From NCBI GenBank assembly GCA_000482145.1, contig AUXH01000061.1, forward strand, positions 1-51,621: a stretch of DNA of 51,621 nt, given 5' to 3'. The translations under genes and the position numbers were made by a program. A model generated the notes under the pieces. It was not told where the DNA came from. It was given only the letters and a program-made list of their open reading frames with translations, and made no database searches. Shown here in pieces: positions 8,389-17,077 of the stretch. Within the stretch, counting starts at the first letter, position 1, and each line of letters starts with the position of its first letter. The stretch is from Strigomonas culicis (Eukaryota > Euglenozoa > Kinetoplastea > Trypanosomatida > Trypanosomatidae).

Positions 8389-8799
8389 ATGCTACGCGCC
8401 TCCAAGCTGGTCCGCCGCGTCGCGGTGCCGACCCTGGCGCTGCTCGCGCCCCGCAAGCCGCAGCTCCCCGCGGCGACGGCGTCCATCCCAAGTCTTCCGG
8501 TCGCAAGCAAGGCGCTCGGCGTCGGCGGCTGGGAACTCGCCACGGAGGTGACCTCCTTCACAGTGAAGCCGGCGCCGGCGAAGCGGGTGAGGACGGTGAA
8601 GAGGAAGGCCTCCGCCAAGCCCAAGAGGGCGACCAAGAAGACGATCAAGAGAAAGGCTGCTACTAAGAAGGTCAAGAAGGTCAAGAAGGTGAAGAAAGTC
8701 AAGAAGGTCAAGAAGATCAAGAGGGTGAAGAAGGTGAAGAAGGTCAGGAGGACTGTGAAGAAGGGTAAGAAGGTGGTGAGAAGGGTAAGAAGGTGGTGA
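8389..8799 (+). CDS. Kinetoplast-associated H1-like protein (KAP), copy 1, C-terminus frameshifted
   Basis: 136 residues as read. The N-terminus MLRASKLVRRVAVPTLALLA is a short basic mitochondrial presequence of the type cleaved from kinetoplast-associated proteins; the rest is Lys/Ala/Val-rich and histone H1-like, with a KKV tripeptide repeated about eight times from a 9-bp DNA repeat (about 8665-8755). KAPs bind and condense kDNA. The first 27 residues are nearly identical to copy 2. The reading frame ends VRRVRRW, but a one-base shift near 8780 gives a tail ending at 8858 that matches the copy 2 C-terminus. The as-read C-terminus is therefore probably an artefact or a mutation. Confidence 0.78.
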   Translation: MLRASKLVRRVAVPTLALLAPRKPQLPAATASIPSLPVASKALGVGGWELATEVTSFTVKPAPAKRVRTVKRKASAKPKRATKKTIKRKAATKKVKKVKKVKKVKKVKKIKRVKKVKKVRRTVKKGKKVVRRVRRW

Positions 8800-8858
8800 G
8801 GAAGGGTAAGAAGGCGGTGAGGAAGGCGGCCTCGAAGAAGAAGGTCGCGAAGCGTTAA
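8781..8858 (+). pseudogene. Out-of-frame C-terminal tail of KAP copy 1
   Basis: Three near-identical units lie in tandem: AAGGGTAAGAAGGTGGTGAG (8761-8780), the same followed by an extra G (8781-8801), and a variant with GCGGTGAGG (8802-8822). The first unit lacks the final G present in the next two. Reading with that G restores a tail ...KAASKKKVAKR ending TAA at 8856-8858, parallel to KAASKKTKVAKK of copy 2. This is either a sequencing/assembly deletion or a real frameshift. Confidence 0.7.
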
Positions 8859-9602
8859 CTACTTCGCTGATATGGTGCCCTTAATAGAATGATAATAATA
8901 ATAAATAGAAACAGAACACATGAGACCGGTGCAATGCGTCACTGTCAGTTACACTATAGAGAATGTACATATTAAATGCGATGATGTTGGACACCAACGC
9001 ACAGGTCTACACTTCTATCAACTCCGCATAACAAAAAAAGGAGAAGGAAAGAAAGAAAGCAGAGACTCAATATAACACTCGAGAGAATCGACATGTCTTT
9101 GATATTCTTTCTTCCGTTTATTCCTTTCACTCATTATCGGGATTGCTGTTATGATTATTATTATCTTTTTTTTTTCTCAACACAGTGAACACTCGATTGA
9201 TTATGGTCATTTTTTCCTTCCCTTACTGCAGGACCCTGTTCCCATTTTTTTTTTGAAATCAATTCTCTGTTCTCGAACACAGATAAACAGGGAGGAAACA
9301 AGATGCGGGCTGAAACGATGGAATCATCTGATGTTCATCACGCATGTTGTTAGAAAACAGCATGGTGAAAAGAAATAGATGGGTGCAGAGCGAACCTTTC
9401 CTTTTTTGTTCTTTACTACTTCCCGAGTATGTGTAGCAGGCCTGGTATTGATCATGTGTGCTTGTCCTGCGCCCTCTATTGTTGCTGGAGACATCTCTCT
9501 CTCCCTTTCTCCCTCTCTCTGTTGTTGTTACTCTTTCTTTCTGTATGTGTGGGAAGTTTCTCTCAAAGTTTTGCGTTCTTCTATTTACTCACCACCACCC
9601 AA
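8859..9602. other. Intergenic region between the KAP copies
   Basis: 744 bases, AT-rich, with T-runs (9161-9177, 9247-9256) and a CT-rich tract (9492-9545) before the copy 2 leader. A 75-codon frame at 9151-9378 has spacer-like composition and no motif; rejected as a gene. Little similarity to the spacer upstream of copy 1 apart from the CCACC-type leader just before the ATG. Confidence 0.55.
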
Positions 9603-10007
9603 ATGCTCCGCGCCTCGAAGCTGGTCCGCCGCGTCGCGGTGCCGACCCTGGCGCTGCTCGCGCCCCGCAAGCCGCAGCCCCCCGCGGCGGCGGCGCCCAC
9701 CTCAAAGCCCGTGGCCGCCGGCAAACCCGCCGTCGCTGTTGGCGCCAAGCTCGCGACGGCCAGCGGCTCGCTGGCGGTGAAGCCGGCGCCTGTGAAGAAG
9801 GCGAAGGCCACCAAGAAGAAGCCCGCCGCCAAGCCGGCCGCTGGTGGCAAGGCCAAGGTGGCGCGCGGCAAGCGCCCCTTGAAGAAGCATTTCATCAAGA
9901 AGGCGCAGCGCGTCGCGAAGCTCTCCAAGAAGCTGAAGCCAGTGCAGAAGGGTAAGAAGGCGATCAAGAAGGCGGCCTCGAAGAAAACGAAGGTCGCGAA
10001 GAAGTAA
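9603..10007 (+). CDS. Kinetoplast-associated H1-like protein (KAP), copy 2
   Basis: 134 residues from the ATG at 9603, preceded by a CACCACCACCC leader as in copy 1. The presequence MLRASKLVRRVAVPTLALLA matches copy 1, followed by Ala/Pro/Lys-rich sequence (KPAPVKKAKATKKKPAAK, KAASKKTKVAKK), the composition of histone H1-like KAP proteins. Expected role: import into the mitochondrion and packing of kDNA minicircles into the kinetoplast disc. The body is more Ala-rich than copy 1 and lacks its KKV repeat. The 5' ~90 coding bases are almost identical between copies including synonymous sites, while the rest differs, suggesting recent conversion or purifying constraint on the 5' end. Confidence 0.82.
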   Translation: MLRASKLVRRVAVPTLALLAPRKPQPPAAAAPTSKPVAAGKPAVAVGAKLATASGSLAVKPAPVKKAKATKKKPAAKPAAGGKAKVARGKRPLKKHFIKKAQRVAKLSKKLKPVQKGKKAIKKAASKKTKVAKK

Positions 10008-10587
10008 TCACTTCACTAACATAGACCGGTCGAAGAAAGAAAGAAAAAAAGAAACCTGAAACACGATATTGGGAATGGCAGATGCCAATGCTCATATATT
10101 ATTATAGAAGACAACAAGGTTCTTGCAAACACTATCATACAGTGACCGTTTTTTTTTTTTTTTACTGTTACCCCCCTCCCTTACATTTTTTTTGCCTTCT
10201 TGTCCACTCTCAATGCACTATCTTCTGCTCAATTCATATTGAAGCGACACAAGGGTGCCACCGTCGCGTCCATGCGACGCGTGCTCATGTAGAAGTATAA
10301 TGGAGCGCGTGTATGGCCTTGTCATGGCACAGGAAAAGAAGAAAAACAAATACTGTTCCTGCATATTTACATTTATGAAGTCAACGCGTCCGTGCGCACA
10401 CATACACGTCTTCTTTCTCATCATGTTACCATACAACGCATGTATTGTTACCACTTTCTCTCTCTCCCCCTCTCTCTCAGTTTCGTTTCTCTTCTCTAAG
10501 TCTCTCGTGCACGCACGCAAAGAAAATCAGCCAATAACCTCCTATCCTCCTTAGTCACCCCCCTACTCCGACTCGCTCTCGATACAG
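10008..10587. other. Intergenic region before CKS1
   Basis: 580 bases. T-run at 10149-10163, AT-rich 3' UTR, then a CT tract (10452-10478) ending in CAG at 10478-10480, the likely acceptor for CKS1. No gene recognised. Confidence 0.55.
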
Positions 10588-10890
10588 ATGCCCGCTCACG
10601 TCGACGAAGATCTCTTTTCGATGGACACGAAGCGGAAGATGGAGGTGCTTGCCGTCATCCGCAAACTGTCGACCAAGATCATGTACAGTGACAAGTACTA
10701 CGACGACATGTTCGAGTACCGCCATGTCATTGTGCCGAAGGATATCGCTAAGTTCGCACCGAAGAACCGCCTCATGACAGAGGCCGAGTGGCGCGAGCTC
10801 GGCGTGCAGCAGTCGCACGGCTGGGAGCACTACATGATCCACCGCCCAGAGCGTCATGTGCTGCTCTTCAAGCGCCCCATCACTAATTAG
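10588..10890 (+). CDS. CKS1: CKS1, cyclin-dependent kinase regulatory subunit
   Basis: 100 residues, the normal length for the family. Diagnostic blocks are present: [20 protein letters not shown] near residues 31-50, [20 protein letters not shown] with the W.G.QQS.GW.HY core, then [13 protein letters not shown]. The HRPE segment is the hinge and phosphate-binding region of Cks/Suc1 proteins. The protein binds CRK (CDK) kinases and promotes multisite phosphorylation in cell-cycle control. A CDK-like kinase lies at 47395 in this window, but no direct link is implied. Confidence 0.96.
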   Translation: MPAHVDEDLFSMDTKRKMEVLAVIRKLSTKIMYSDKYYDDMFEYRHVIVPKDIAKFAPKNRLMTEAEWRELGVQQSHGWEHYMIHRPERHVLLFKRPITN

Positions 10891-11654
10891 AGAAACACAC
10901 TGATTACAAAATAAAAAAAAAGAGAAGTACATGATAGAGCACATTCTCTCTTTTTTTTATTTTGCCTCTTTTTTCCCCCTTGCAACATTTTATAGATGGT
11001 TACGGAAACAAAAGGCTTGCTTTTAACAATGGCAACACCTAACAGAAAAAAAAAAGAAGTAAAAAGCATATATATATATAAATCAATCTGAATAATAATA
11101 AAAAAAGAAGCAAAATAACTGTTTCGTATATTAGCGTCATGTTACACAATAGTGAAACAAAAGCAAAGCCGAGGTATGTTTCTTCTTTTTTTGTTCTTTC
11201 TTCTCTTCAGTGGACAGAAAACAGCTTTAGTAAACTGTCACTGTATATGCGTGTTTTTTTTTGTTTATTAGATACAATTTCTTTTTTTTAATTCCTTTTC
11301 TTTTTGATTATACTCACTCTTTATCAACAGAATTTTAGATTTACTTCTGTTTTTTTTTCCCCCTTTTGACCGTAACCAACGCACATACAAAAAAAAAAGG
11401 ATACATCTCCACTTCTTTCGTTTTGCACAAAGAAACGTAAAGAAACGTGAAAACAAGTGGATTGATATAGAACTAGTTCCTTTGTACTCTATTCCTTTGT
11501 TATGTATTGTAACTATCACTAAAAAAGATAGCGAGCCGTGCTTCATGTGTTGTGCTCTTTTCCTCTTCGCTCTCCATTTTTATATATTTTTTTCCAACAC
11601 AAAGCTCCCTTTTCTTCTTTGTGTGTGGCAAACCCTGTGACACCACCCTAGATC
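10891..11654. other. AT-rich intergenic region CKS1-TPR
   Basis: 764 bases, very AT-rich, with several A-runs and T-runs, a short TA repeat near 11071-11080 and T-rich stretches at about 11265-11300 and 11570-11620. I see no gene. The last ~100 bases are the pyrimidine-rich leader of the TPR gene. Confidence 0.6.
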
Positions 11655-12263
11655 ATGATCGCATCGAACAAGCAGGGTATCGCGATTGCCGCGACGTGCG
11701 CGGCGGCGCTGGGCGTACTAGGCGCGGCGGCCCTCGTATACCGCGCGCAGCGGGGCGCGGGCAGTGCGGCGCCCCCGCGGCCTGCGGTGGTGGTGCCGAA
11801 GGACCCTGTGCTGCCCAGCGAAGACCGGCAGCGCGCGCTGGAGCTGCTGCAGACGCTCAAGGGGCAGGCGAACGGCGCCTTCCAAGCCGGCCGCTACGCG
11901 GAGGCGCTGGACGGATACCAGAGCTGCCTGCAGGTGACGGCGGCGATGGGGGCGGCGGATGCTGAAGCCGTGGCGACGGAGAGCGTAGTGCGCGCGAACG
12001 TCGCACTGGTGCTGGTGAAGCTGGGGCGCCACGAGGATGCTCGCATCGTCGCGACAACGATGCTGCAGGACGAGCAGACGCCACTGCCGACGGACCTCAA
12101 GGTGAAGCTGCTGTACCGCCGCGGGCTCGCCAGCAAGGCTCTCGAGGAGAACGCGGCGGCCCTCGCCGACTTCAAGGCGGCCGTGCACTTCTCCGAGCAG
12201 CCGAACGTGGCGGCGGAGCGGGAGGTGGTGCTGTTGGAGAGGAAGCTCGCCAGTGCCAAGTAA
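11655..12263 (+). CDS. Membrane-anchored TPR-like protein
   Basis: 202 residues. Residues ~7-29 form an uncleaved-looking hydrophobic segment (IAIAATCAAALGVLGAAALVY) followed by RAQR, as in N-terminally anchored proteins of the mitochondrial outer membrane or ER. Residues ~55-190 are helical with TPR-like features: ALELLQTLKGQANGAFQAGR then YAEALDGYQSCLQ, VVRANVALVLVKLGRHEDAR, LLYRRGLASKALEENAAALA. The arrangement (one anchor plus about three TPRs facing the cytosol) recalls chaperone-docking receptors, but it is too short to be Tom70 and I cannot name it. Partner and organelle are open. Confidence 0.75.
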   Translation: MIASNKQGIAIAATCAAALGVLGAAALVYRAQRGAGSAAPPRPAVVVPKDPVLPSEDRQRALELLQTLKGQANGAFQAGRYAEALDGYQSCLQVTAAMGAADAEAVATESVVRANVALVLVKLGRHEDARIVATTMLQDEQTPLPTDLKVKLLYRRGLASKALEENAAALADFKAAVHFSEQPNVAAEREVVLLERKLASAK

Positions 12264-12620
12264 ACAGGCATGCGCGAGGCGTGTGTGTGCAGGGAGAGTC
12301 GGCGAGGCGCGTGCCCTTCGAAAGAGATTGACGAGCTTCACCGTACACGCACATCAAAAGTAAACACATATTTAACAATAAGAAACCAATGATTACCTCT
12401 GCGCGTCGTTGTAACGTGCGATTGAAGCGCTTTGAAATTTCAACACATCCGTTTTGGGTTTTTACTGTACATTATGCTTCTTGATCTTTGATAGCCAACT
12501 CTCTCGATCTCTCCCCCTCCTCTCATCCTGAATGTCCTTCGGTTACACAACAAAGCCCCTGTTACAATAAACCGTATTATTATTATTATTATTTTAACTG
12601 TGTCTTCGTGATTGTTACCC
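12264..12620. other. Intergenic region TPR-SHQ1
   Basis: AT-rich, with a TAT/ATT triplet run at 12575-12594 and pyrimidine-rich patches. No gene seen. Confidence 0.55.
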
Positions 12621-14225
12621 ATGCTGACACCGTCCTTTTCGTGCACACAGGATGAAACATTTGTCATTGTTGCCATCGTGCTGTCGACCATCTGCAAAGT
12701 GATGGAGGCCGCCTTCGACATTCAGGACAACCAGTTCACCTTCCACTGCCACCCCTACTACCTTCGCCTGCGCTTCAATCAGCTGCTGGAGGAGGGGAGG
12801 GGCGAGCGCGCCACGTACGACCTCGAGTCCAACACCCTCTCCGTCTACCTACCCAAGGCTGTGCCGGGCGAGACCTTCACGGAGCTGGACAACAATGGGT
12901 ACCTCATTGCGACGGAGAAGCAGCGGCGCGTGCTGCTGCAGCTCGTCGGCGCGACACCAGACACGGCGGACGCCGCACTCGGTGAGGAGGCGGAGGAGGC
13001 GGAAGAGGAGGAGTTCGTGCAGCAGCTGCCCGAGGACCGCGGCGACCTCCGCGCGCCGGCGGCGGAGGGGGAGGGCTACGGCTTCGCGCGCAGCTTCCAC
13101 GGCGTCTTCGCGCGGCTCGACGCCGACATGGTGGGCGAGGTGGTGCGCCTGCCGGACCCGGAGGGCAGCACCGCGGCCGCGCGGCGGGCCCTCCGTCTAC
13201 AGGAGGAGAACGCGGACTTCGACGAGGAGGCGGTGCTCGTGTCCTTCGAGGACGAGGACGGCGCCGTGGCGGAGCTGCTGCGCTACGTGCCGGCCCACAT
13301 GCAGGACCTGCGGCGCGCGCTCGAGAGCCAGGGCGTGCTCTACGCGACAGCCGCCCCGGCCGCGGCGCACACGAGCGACGCCTACGAGGAGGAGGGCACG
13401 CCGCTGCTGGGCGGCGGCGCGCCGACGCCGATGGAGGTGTGGCGCGGCAACATCGCGGACTTCAAGCGGCCCCTCATCACGGAGCTGCCGTCGGAGGAGG
13501 GCGCAGTGCGGGTGCCGCCGCCGGTCGCGGCGCCGTCGGCGGCCGCCGCGCCGACGCGCCCAACGCGACTGGCGATCCCGCGCCAGTGCCCCACCGTGAC
13601 CTTCACGAAGGAGGAGCACTTTGTGCTGGAGCGCCTGCAGTGCCCGCGCCTGCTCTTCCCGCCGGCCCCGGCGGAGGTGCTCGCGCTGACGGTCGACATG
13701 CTGCTGGCCGAGGCCTACGACGACCTCTTCACGCAGGGCTGCGGCTGCTGCGAGTCCGTGTGGACGCTGTGCGCGCTGAGCCCCGCGCTGTCGTACCTCG
13801 ACCCCGCCGACACCATCTACGACGCGGCGCGCTTCTTCGCGCGGCGGGTGCTGCTGTACCCCCTCCACCGCCACTACGCCCTCGTGCAGCGCGCCTGGGC
13901 GATGGTCGGCGCGCGGCTGCTGCTCGGCCGCTCCTACGTGGTGCGCGCGCTGCTGCGGGTCCGCGAGGTCCTGGCGCACTCGGAGCACCGCATGGCGCTC
14001 GCAACCGTCTTCCTGGACCCGCTCATCGCCTACTGGATGAACGTGGGCGACAGCGCCGGGCTGCTGCTGCAGGGCGCACTCGAGCTGCACGAGCACGTGG
14101 CGCGCACCGCGCCGGTGACGGTCGAGGTCGCGCAGAAGGGCAAGGCGCTGCTGGTGCAGCCGCAGCGCCAGGTGCTGCAGCCGCTGACGCTGGAGCACCT
14201 CGGCTTGCCGCTGGATATGAGCTAA
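12621..14225 (+). CDS. SHQ1: SHQ1, H/ACA RNP assembly chaperone
   Basis: 534 residues from the ATG at 12621. The N-terminal CS domain (residues ~1-95) opens MLTPSFSCTQDETFVIVAI and contains FTFHCHPYYLRLRFNQLLEE, the PYYLRL block characteristic of SHQ1. A long acidic/Ala-rich linker follows (EEAEEAEEEEF). The C-terminal helical SHQ1 domain spans ~335-520, with YDDLFTQGCGCCESVWTL, SPALSYLDPADT and ALVQRAWAMVGARLLLGRS. SHQ1 holds dyskerin/Cbf5 as an RNA mimic before H/ACA snoRNP assembly. NAF1, which acts next in the pathway, lies at 43980. Confidence 0.9.
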   Translation: MLTPSFSCTQDETFVIVAIVLSTICKVMEAAFDIQDNQFTFHCHPYYLRLRFNQLLEEGRGERATYDLESNTLSVYLPKAVPGETFTELDNNGYLIATEKQRRVLLQLVGATPDTADAALGEEAEEAEEEEFVQQLPEDRGDLRAPAAEGEGYGFARSFHGVFARLDADMVGEVVRLPDPEGSTAAARRALRLQEENADFDEEAVLVSFEDEDGAVAELLRYVPAHMQDLRRALESQGVLYATAAPAAAHTSDAYEEEGTPLLGGGAPTPMEVWRGNIADFKRPLITELPSEEGAVRVPPPVAAPSAAAAPTRPTRLAIPRQCPTVTFTKEEHFVLERLQCPRLLFPPAPAEVLALTVDMLLAEAYDDLFTQGCGCCESVWTLCALSPALSYLDPADTIYDAARFFARRVLLYPLHRHYALVQRAWAMVGARLLLGRSYVVRALLRVREVLAHSEHRMALATVFLDPLIAYWMNVGDSAGLLLQGALELHEHVARTAPVTVEVAQKGKALLVQPQRQVLQPLTLEHLGLPLDMS

Positions 14226-14648
14226 AGCGATTGGTAAGTTACGCATCGATTAAGTATATACATATAAGTAAGTAGGTTGAAAATGATAGTAAAACACAGA
14301 AGATATGCCTGTTTGTACAGTGATAGAAGCAGAGCACGTACGCGTTCTTAGAGTTGTTGTATTTCTTCCGTATTTCCCTCTCACTTCTGGTCTATCCACC
14401 GCCATCTCTGTCAGCCTATAGGTTACATATAGTTTCATAGATTGTGTACCTCTTTTTCCCTTTTCGCAGTTGCGCCACCGGGTTTTGGAAATAGCCGTTG
14501 TCGTTTTGTCATAGAACATAATTGTGCGTGCGTTGAGGGCCCTTTGTTTTTTTAAAAAGGATCCAAGACGTACAGTACCACGAACAAGAACAACAACACC
14601 AAAAGAATAGATATATCCTAGCGTTTTGTGGCTCTTATTGCACTGCAC
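14226..14648. other. Intergenic region SHQ1-WDR82
   Basis: 423 bases of AT-rich spacer with a T/C-rich patch at about 14353-14400 and TTCGCAG near 14463-14469 as a possible acceptor. No gene recognised. Confidence 0.5.
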
Positions 14649-15731
14649 ATGTCTAAGGAAGCGCTGAAACCGTTGGACGAGTCCGTGGAGCTACCGGCGG
14701 AGGTGGCCGCCATGTTCTTCACAGGCGTGAACGAGCCGAAGCCGACCGCGCTGGACTTTTCGCGCGACGGCCTGCTCCTCTGCGCCACCCACGCGGACGA
14801 CGCCCTGCGGCTGCTGGACGTGGTCGGCATGCAGCACACGGACACCATTCAGTGCGAGAGCTTCGGCGTGCACACGTCGCGCTTTACGCAGTCGCCGCAG
14901 GTGGTCTGCGTCGCACCGCGCCACCCGCTGGACGGCCACCTGCACCTCCTCAACGTCGAGACCGCGCAGTTCTACAGCAACATGGCGTACCTGCACGACC
15001 TCGAGGCAGAGCTGCGGCCGGTCGCGAACACGCCCGTGTACTCGACGCTGTCGGCCTGCCTCGTCACGGACGTGCTCGTCGCCGCTCTGGCGACCCACGG
15101 CAGTGTCGCGCTGTTCCACCCGCTCGTGTCGGGTGCTATCGCGGCCTCCGCTGAGAAGTCCGTCGTCGGCGCGAAGCCCTGTGTGAGCTTCAGCGGCGAC
15201 GGCGGCGTGCTCGCCGTCGCGGACGACCACCGCATCACGTGGTTCGACCGCCGTATGCTCTTCGCGCGGCCGCTGCATCAAATAGAGAACAAGGCACTCT
15301 TCAGCTTCAACCCCAACTTCGCGCGGGCGAAGGGGGTCGACATGGGTGGCGGCCGCGAGGCGCTGCTCACGTCGTCCTTCGGCGAGGTGCTAGTGTACGA
15401 CATGGAGCGCCAGGAGGTGGTCACCTCCTACTTCCACGGAGAGCTGCGGAAGCACTTTATCGGCTGCGCGGACGCGCTCGGTGCGCAGTACGTCCACCCG
15501 CACCTGCCCAGCTCCTGCGTCGCGATGCTGACGGCCACGGTCGTCGGCGGGCGGCACCTGGCCGTGTGCGCTGGGCCACAGGCGGGCGAGCCGCGGCCGG
15601 CGGCCGGGCGGCTCTCGCTGTTGCTGCAGGCGAAGGACGGTGACACGCCCTGCGCGATGGCGGTCAACTCGCGCTTTAGCCTCGTCGCGACGGCGGCGCG
15701 GCAGGTTACCTGGTGGTCGCTCAATGTGTGA
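14649..15731 (+). CDS. WDR82/Swd2-like WD40 protein
   Basis: 360 residues; the ATG at 14649 is the first in-frame ATG. Blade 1 reads PTALDFSRDGLLLCATHADDALRLLDV, followed by YGVD-like ESFGVHTSRFTQSPQVVCVA and LHLLNVETAQFYSNMAYLHD, the order and spacing of WDR82/Swd2 (DFS.DG....S..D.S...YD, then KYG....RFTH, then IRYLSLHDN.Y.RYF.GH). Swd2 proteins serve in histone methyltransferase and PP1-PNUTS complexes. In kinetoplastids a Wdr82 subunit belongs to the PP1-PNUTS-JBP3 complex that terminates Pol II transcription. Assignment is by pattern, so a different Swd2-like propeller is possible. The later blades are divergent. Confidence 0.75.
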   Translation: MSKEALKPLDESVELPAEVAAMFFTGVNEPKPTALDFSRDGLLLCATHADDALRLLDVVGMQHTDTIQCESFGVHTSRFTQSPQVVCVAPRHPLDGHLHLLNVETAQFYSNMAYLHDLEAELRPVANTPVYSTLSACLVTDVLVAALATHGSVALFHPLVSGAIAASAEKSVVGAKPCVSFSGDGGVLAVADDHRITWFDRRMLFARPLHQIENKALFSFNPNFARAKGVDMGGGREALLTSSFGEVLVYDMERQEVVTSYFHGELRKHFIGCADALGAQYVHPHLPSSCVAMLTATVVGGRHLAVCAGPQAGEPRPAAGRLSLLLQAKDGDTPCAMAVNSRFSLVATAARQVTWWSLNV

Positions 15732-16058
15732 GGGCGAGGCACCGCGGCGGCGGTTAGGAGCGGTGCCCGCTTCACCCTCATCGGGACTTTTTACACTAAC
15801 TGGACAACACTTATCTGTGCCCCGAACGGTTCATACCATTTTCTCTTCCTCTTCTATTTGCTCCCTTGTATTCTTCGTGTTGTGTATCTCTCTGTGTGTT
15901 TCTCATATCGCTTGCTCTTCTCTTTTTCTTTGAACATCTCTTTCCAGTCTTGCTACCTTATCAACGAAAGCACATTGCCTTAACCAGTCTGCGACTATAC
16001 CCCAGATCCCGGAATTCGCTCCTTTTTTTTCGCTTTAAATCGCGTAACTATCTAAATA
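15732..16058. other. Intergenic region WDR82-cornichon
   Basis: 327 bases with a T/C-rich stretch (15835-15945) and a T-run at 16022-16030. No gene recognised. Confidence 0.5.
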
Positions 16059-16763
16059 ATGCGGCTTTTGGAATACCAAAAGGAGGTCTTCGAGACACTG
16101 CGCGCGCCGTCGAAGCACTCTAGCGTAGAGCGCAAGCGTGCCTACATGTTTGTTTTTGTGTACATTCTCGGCCTCATTGCCTTCGCGGGCTGCTTCTTCC
16201 ACTTCATCAGCGGCTGGATTGCGATCATCATTGTACAGGTGGTGCAGACCATCATGGCGCTCATCCATGCCTTCAACCTGAACGACTACAGTGAGAAGAC
16301 GCTGAGCTCGATGGAGTGCGAGCGGGCGTGCAACCCGATCATCGACGCCTACCTAGCGATCGGTGTTATCCAGATCCTGCAGGCTGTGATGTGCGGCAGC
16401 AACATCATGACGGTGGTGTACGTGCTGTCGCTCCTCTACGGTGTCTGGCGCAGCCAGAAGGGCCACCTCTATGTGGACGCGACCAACCTCTGGCGTGACG
16501 TCCGCAAGTTCGAGAAGGAGGGCTACTTCCTGGTCGGAAGGAGGTCATCATCGTGGTGCTCTCCCTCATCGTCATGGTCTTCTCTCTCGTGCAGCGCTAC
16601 AGTGACTAGAGGCGCCGAGTCACGGGGATGGGAGAGGGTAGGGCGAGGATGCATCGACGGTGTCGTTCTAGAGCGACACGCGGGCACGTTGCTTTCGTGT
16701 TTGTGTATCCTGTTATTACATGTTTTTTTTTTTCGAGATGGTGAGGACTTTTACCACTACTAA
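16059..16763 (+). CDS. Cornichon-like ER cargo receptor, copy 1, 3' end frameshifted
   Basis: 234 residues as read. Residues 1-159 are cornichon-like: basic N-terminus, membrane segments at ~30-50, ~52-70 and ~105-125, SMECERACNPIIDAY (acidic/Asn-Pro motif), and VDATNLWRDVRKFEKEGYF before the expected last helix. The as-read sequence then turns Ser/Trp-rich and continues into spacer-like sequence to 16763. A one-base shift at about 16536 gives KEVIIVVLSLIVMVFSLVQR and a stop at 16607-16609, which is exactly the missing terminal helix. Cornichon/Erv14 proteins load membrane cargo into COPII vesicles. The true gene is probably 16059-16609. Confidence 0.85.
   Translation: MRLLEYQKEVFETLRAPSKHSSVERKRAYMFVFVYILGLIAFAGCFFHFISGWIAIIIVQVVQTIMALIHAFNLNDYSEKTLSSMECERACNPIIDAYLAIGVIQILQAVMCGSNIMTVVYVLSLLYGVWRSQKGHLYVDATNLWRDVRKFEKEGYFLVGRRSSSWCSPSSSWSSLSCSATVTRGAESRGWERVGRGCIDGVVLERHAGTLLSCLCILLLHVFFFRDGEDFYHY
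16538..16609 (+). pseudogene. Out-of-frame terminal helix of cornichon copy 1
   Basis: Reading from 16538 gives a 23-residue tail with a hydrophobic helix (VIIVVLSLIVMVFSLV) and TAG at 16607-16609. One base appears missing between GTCGG (16533-16537) and AAGGAG. The neighbouring paralogue ends with a comparable helix in frame, supporting a lost base in this copy or in the assembly. Confidence 0.75.
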
Positions 16764-17077
16764 TGTATGAACTAATTAGATCGATTCTGGATGGGGATAT
16801 TTTTCCTCCTTTCGTCACGTTCTCTTCCTTTTAGAGAGCCGTGGAAATGCCACGCGCAAGTGCCCAAAGTAAGAGCGGATGTGCGTTTAATCCGCCGTAT
16901 CTTTTGTTTTAGGTTGTGGTATCACTTGAAATATGTCTCTTCCTTTCCCTTTCTTTTTTTTTTTTGTCAGTTGTTCTTAGTTATACTCAGAGTTAGAATC
17001 TCTTGTTTATTTGCATATACGTTTTTTTTTTTTGTATCATCTCTTGTACACCCAAGGAGAAGCAAATAGCGGAAGAG
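16610..17077. other. Intergenic region between cornichon genes
   Basis: Contains a perfect 6-bp stem GTGTCG (16660-16665) / CGACAC (16674-16679) around TTCTAGAG, T-runs (16722-16732, 16952-16965, 17022-17033), and AG acceptors at 17055-17056 and nearby. The first 154 bases are open only because of the frameshift in copy 1. Nothing else seen. Confidence 0.55.

Noticed and set aside
8781..8858. Programmed frameshifting in KAP copy 1
   Set aside because: No slippery site or downstream stem is evident; a missing base in a near-perfect repeat is simpler.
16536..16609. Programmed frameshifting in cornichon copy 1
   Set aside because: No slippery heptamer seen; a deleted base is simpler.
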